A DNA stretch of 64,000 bases from Chthoniobacter flavus (GTDB lineage: Bacteria > Verrucomicrobiota > Verrucomicrobiia > Chthoniobacterales > Chthoniobacteraceae): positions 1 to 64,000 of the forward strand of contig CAMAUX010000023.1 in NCBI GenBank assembly GCA_945861435.1, given 5' to 3'. Positions 63,055 to 64,000 of the stretch are shown piece by piece. Below the pieces are notes generated by a model. That model searched no databases, was not told the origin of the DNA, and was given only the letters and a program-made list of their open reading frames with translations. Positions within the stretch are counted from its first letter, which is position 1; the number at the start of each line of letters is the position of its first letter. Position numbers and translations under genes: made by a program.

Positions 63055-64000
63055 GTGAACCTCTCCACTCTCCGCATCCTCCCCCTCCTCTGCCTCCTCG
63101 CCACATCTGCCGCCCACCTCCACGGGGCTGAAAACCAAGCCATCCTCGTCGAAAAAGAAGGCCGCGTCGTCCTCACCAAATCAGGCAAACCCACCGCCCC
63201 CGCCGAAAAGGGCGCCGTCCTCGAAGCCCGCGATCGCATCGGCACCGGCGAATCCAGCCGCGCAGTCCTGCGCATGTCTGAGCGCTGGTTTGCGCGCATC
63301 GACGAAGAAACCGAACTCACCATCACCCCCGCCGCATTCGGTGCCAAGGATGCCAAGGCCCTCGATGTCGCTCTCGGCGGCGCCTTCATCTACAGCCGCG
63401 AAGCCGAGGGCGAAGTCCAGATCCAGACCCCCTCCGCCACCGGAGGCCTCCGCGGCACCCAACTCCTCGTGCGCGTCGCCAAAGACGGCACCTCCCACTT
63501 CCACGTCCTCGAAGGCCGCGTCGATCTCGCCAACCCCCACGGCCGCGTCTCCCTCGCTGCAGGCGAAGCCGGCGAAGCCTCCAAAGACAAAGCCCCTCGC
63601 AAAACCGCCGTCATCCAAGCACGCAACATCCTCCAGTGGGCCCTCTATTACCCCGCCGTCCTCCAACCCGAAGACCTCCCACTTTCCCAAACCGAACAAC
63701 GCCACCTCGACCCTTCCCTCAACGCCTACCGCCAAGGCGACCTCCTCGCCGCCCTCGCCCTCCATCCCAAAAACATCCCACCCACCAGCACCAACACCCG
63801 CCTTTACCACGCAGCCGTTCTCCTCGCCGCAGGCAGAGTCGATGCCGCACGCGCCGCCATCGCCCAGACCCCAACCGAACATCCCGCACGCAAGGCTCTC
63901 GAACTCATGCTCGCCGCCGTCCTCCTGCACGAGCGCCCCGCCCCCCTCCCCGATTCCCCCTCCGCCAGCGCCCTCATCGCAGAAAGCTACTACCAACAAT
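63055..64000 (+). CDS. FecR-domain protein with TPR-like C-terminus, right end cut by the window
   Basis: GTG 63055, 43 nt after the giant gene's stop, opens a frame that stays open to the window edge (at least 315 residues). It starts with a signal peptide (LRILPLLCLLATSAAHLHGA). A FecR-type domain follows: AILVEKEGRVVLTKSG, ARDRIGTGESSRAVLRM, GAFIYSREAEGEVQIQTPSATGGLRGTQLLVRV, and HVLEGRVDLANPHGRVSLAAGE. Helical, Ala-rich repeats resembling tetratricopeptides come after about residue 225. It is very likely co-transcribed with the giant protein and may sense or stabilise envelope complexes. Confidence 0.85.
   Translation, partial: MNLSTLRILPLLCLLATSAAHLHGAENQAILVEKEGRVVLTKSGKPTAPAEKGAVLEARDRIGTGESSRAVLRMSERWFARIDEETELTITPAAFGAKDAKALDVALGGAFIYSREAEGEVQIQTPSATGGLRGTQLLVRVAKDGTSHFHVLEGRVDLANPHGRVSLAAGEAGEASKDKAPRKTAVIQARNILQWALYYPAVLQPEDLPLSQTEQRHLDPSLNAYRQGDLLAALALHPKNIPPTSTNTRLYHAAVLLAAGRVDAARAAIAQTPTEHPARKALELMLAAVLLHERPAPLPDSPSASALIAESYYQQ

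Noticed and set aside
63181-63999. Minus-strand 272-residue frame at the right end
   Set aside because: Its translation is Gly/Ala/Asp-rich without similarity; the plus-strand FecR-domain frame is the real gene.

Overview
This is a GC-rich bacterial chromosome segment that most likely comes from a Verrucomicrobiota (PVC superphylum) genome. The signs are a PEP-CTERM sorting tail, a secreted sulfatase with its formylglycine site, a cupredoxin protein paired with a sorbosone-dehydrogenase-like propeller, a REP-associated-transposase-like protein of the kind common in that phylum, a Chlamydia-like ribonucleotide reductase small subunit, and very large FG-GAP/Ig secreted proteins. The phylum is inferred from gene content only; no rRNA or tRNA gene is seen.

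Layout. 1-5.0 kb: transposase remnant, thymidine kinase, and a two-gene secreted oxidoreductase unit (cupredoxin, then propeller dehydrogenase). 5.1-6.6 kb: secreted sulfatase. 6.65-8.0 kb: no intact gene; a short repeated motif (core ATAGGGACAGG) alternates with gene scraps, namely a PEP-CTERM tail and a 307-bp copy of the neighbouring epimerase gene. 8.0-27.1 kb, all on the minus strand: an exopolysaccharide cluster transcribed from high to low coordinates. It holds an outer-membrane barrel, Wza-like export protein, Wzc-like kinase/length regulator, several family-4-type glycosyltransferases, a flippase, a membrane protein that may be the polymerase, a PglC-like initiating sugar transferase, an ATP-grasp ligase, a FemAB/GNAT-like acyltransferase, a DegT aminotransferase and a CapD-like epimerase/dehydratase. 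Many of these genes overlap by 4 nt or abut, so translation is probably coupled.

27.2-34.8 kb, minus strand: housekeeping genes (plsC-like, cmk, aroA, tyrA, a lipoprotein, a membrane-anchored alpha/beta-hydrolase that has lost its catalytic Ser and His, purM, purF). 34.9-37.7 kb, plus strand: dnaX, ybaB and an FmdB zinc ribbon. 37.8-40.7 kb: a membrane acyltransferase, then a second repeat-rich patch with the same motif, a 5' fragment of a group II intron that begins inside one motif copy, and a 187-bp tandem duplication. 40.8-46.0 kb: a LprI-like secreted protein, a class Ic-like nrdB, and scpA-scpB-pheA with a 9-bp minisatellite in scpB. 46.3-55.0 kb: an oxidoreductase, an HTH plus metallo-beta-lactamase fusion, an MFS exporter, a PQQ-type propeller, surE, a small monooxygenase, a DUF421 protein and purB. 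55.3-64 kb: a 2554-residue secreted protein with an embedded trypsin-like protease, followed by a FecR-domain protein that runs off the right edge.

The most unusual material is the pair of motif-and-scrap patches (6.65-7.80 and 39.4-40.37 kb). In both, pieces of genes sit directly against copies of one short motif, and in the second a group II intron starts within the motif. This may be an uncharacterised repeat or mobile system, but the mechanism is inference.
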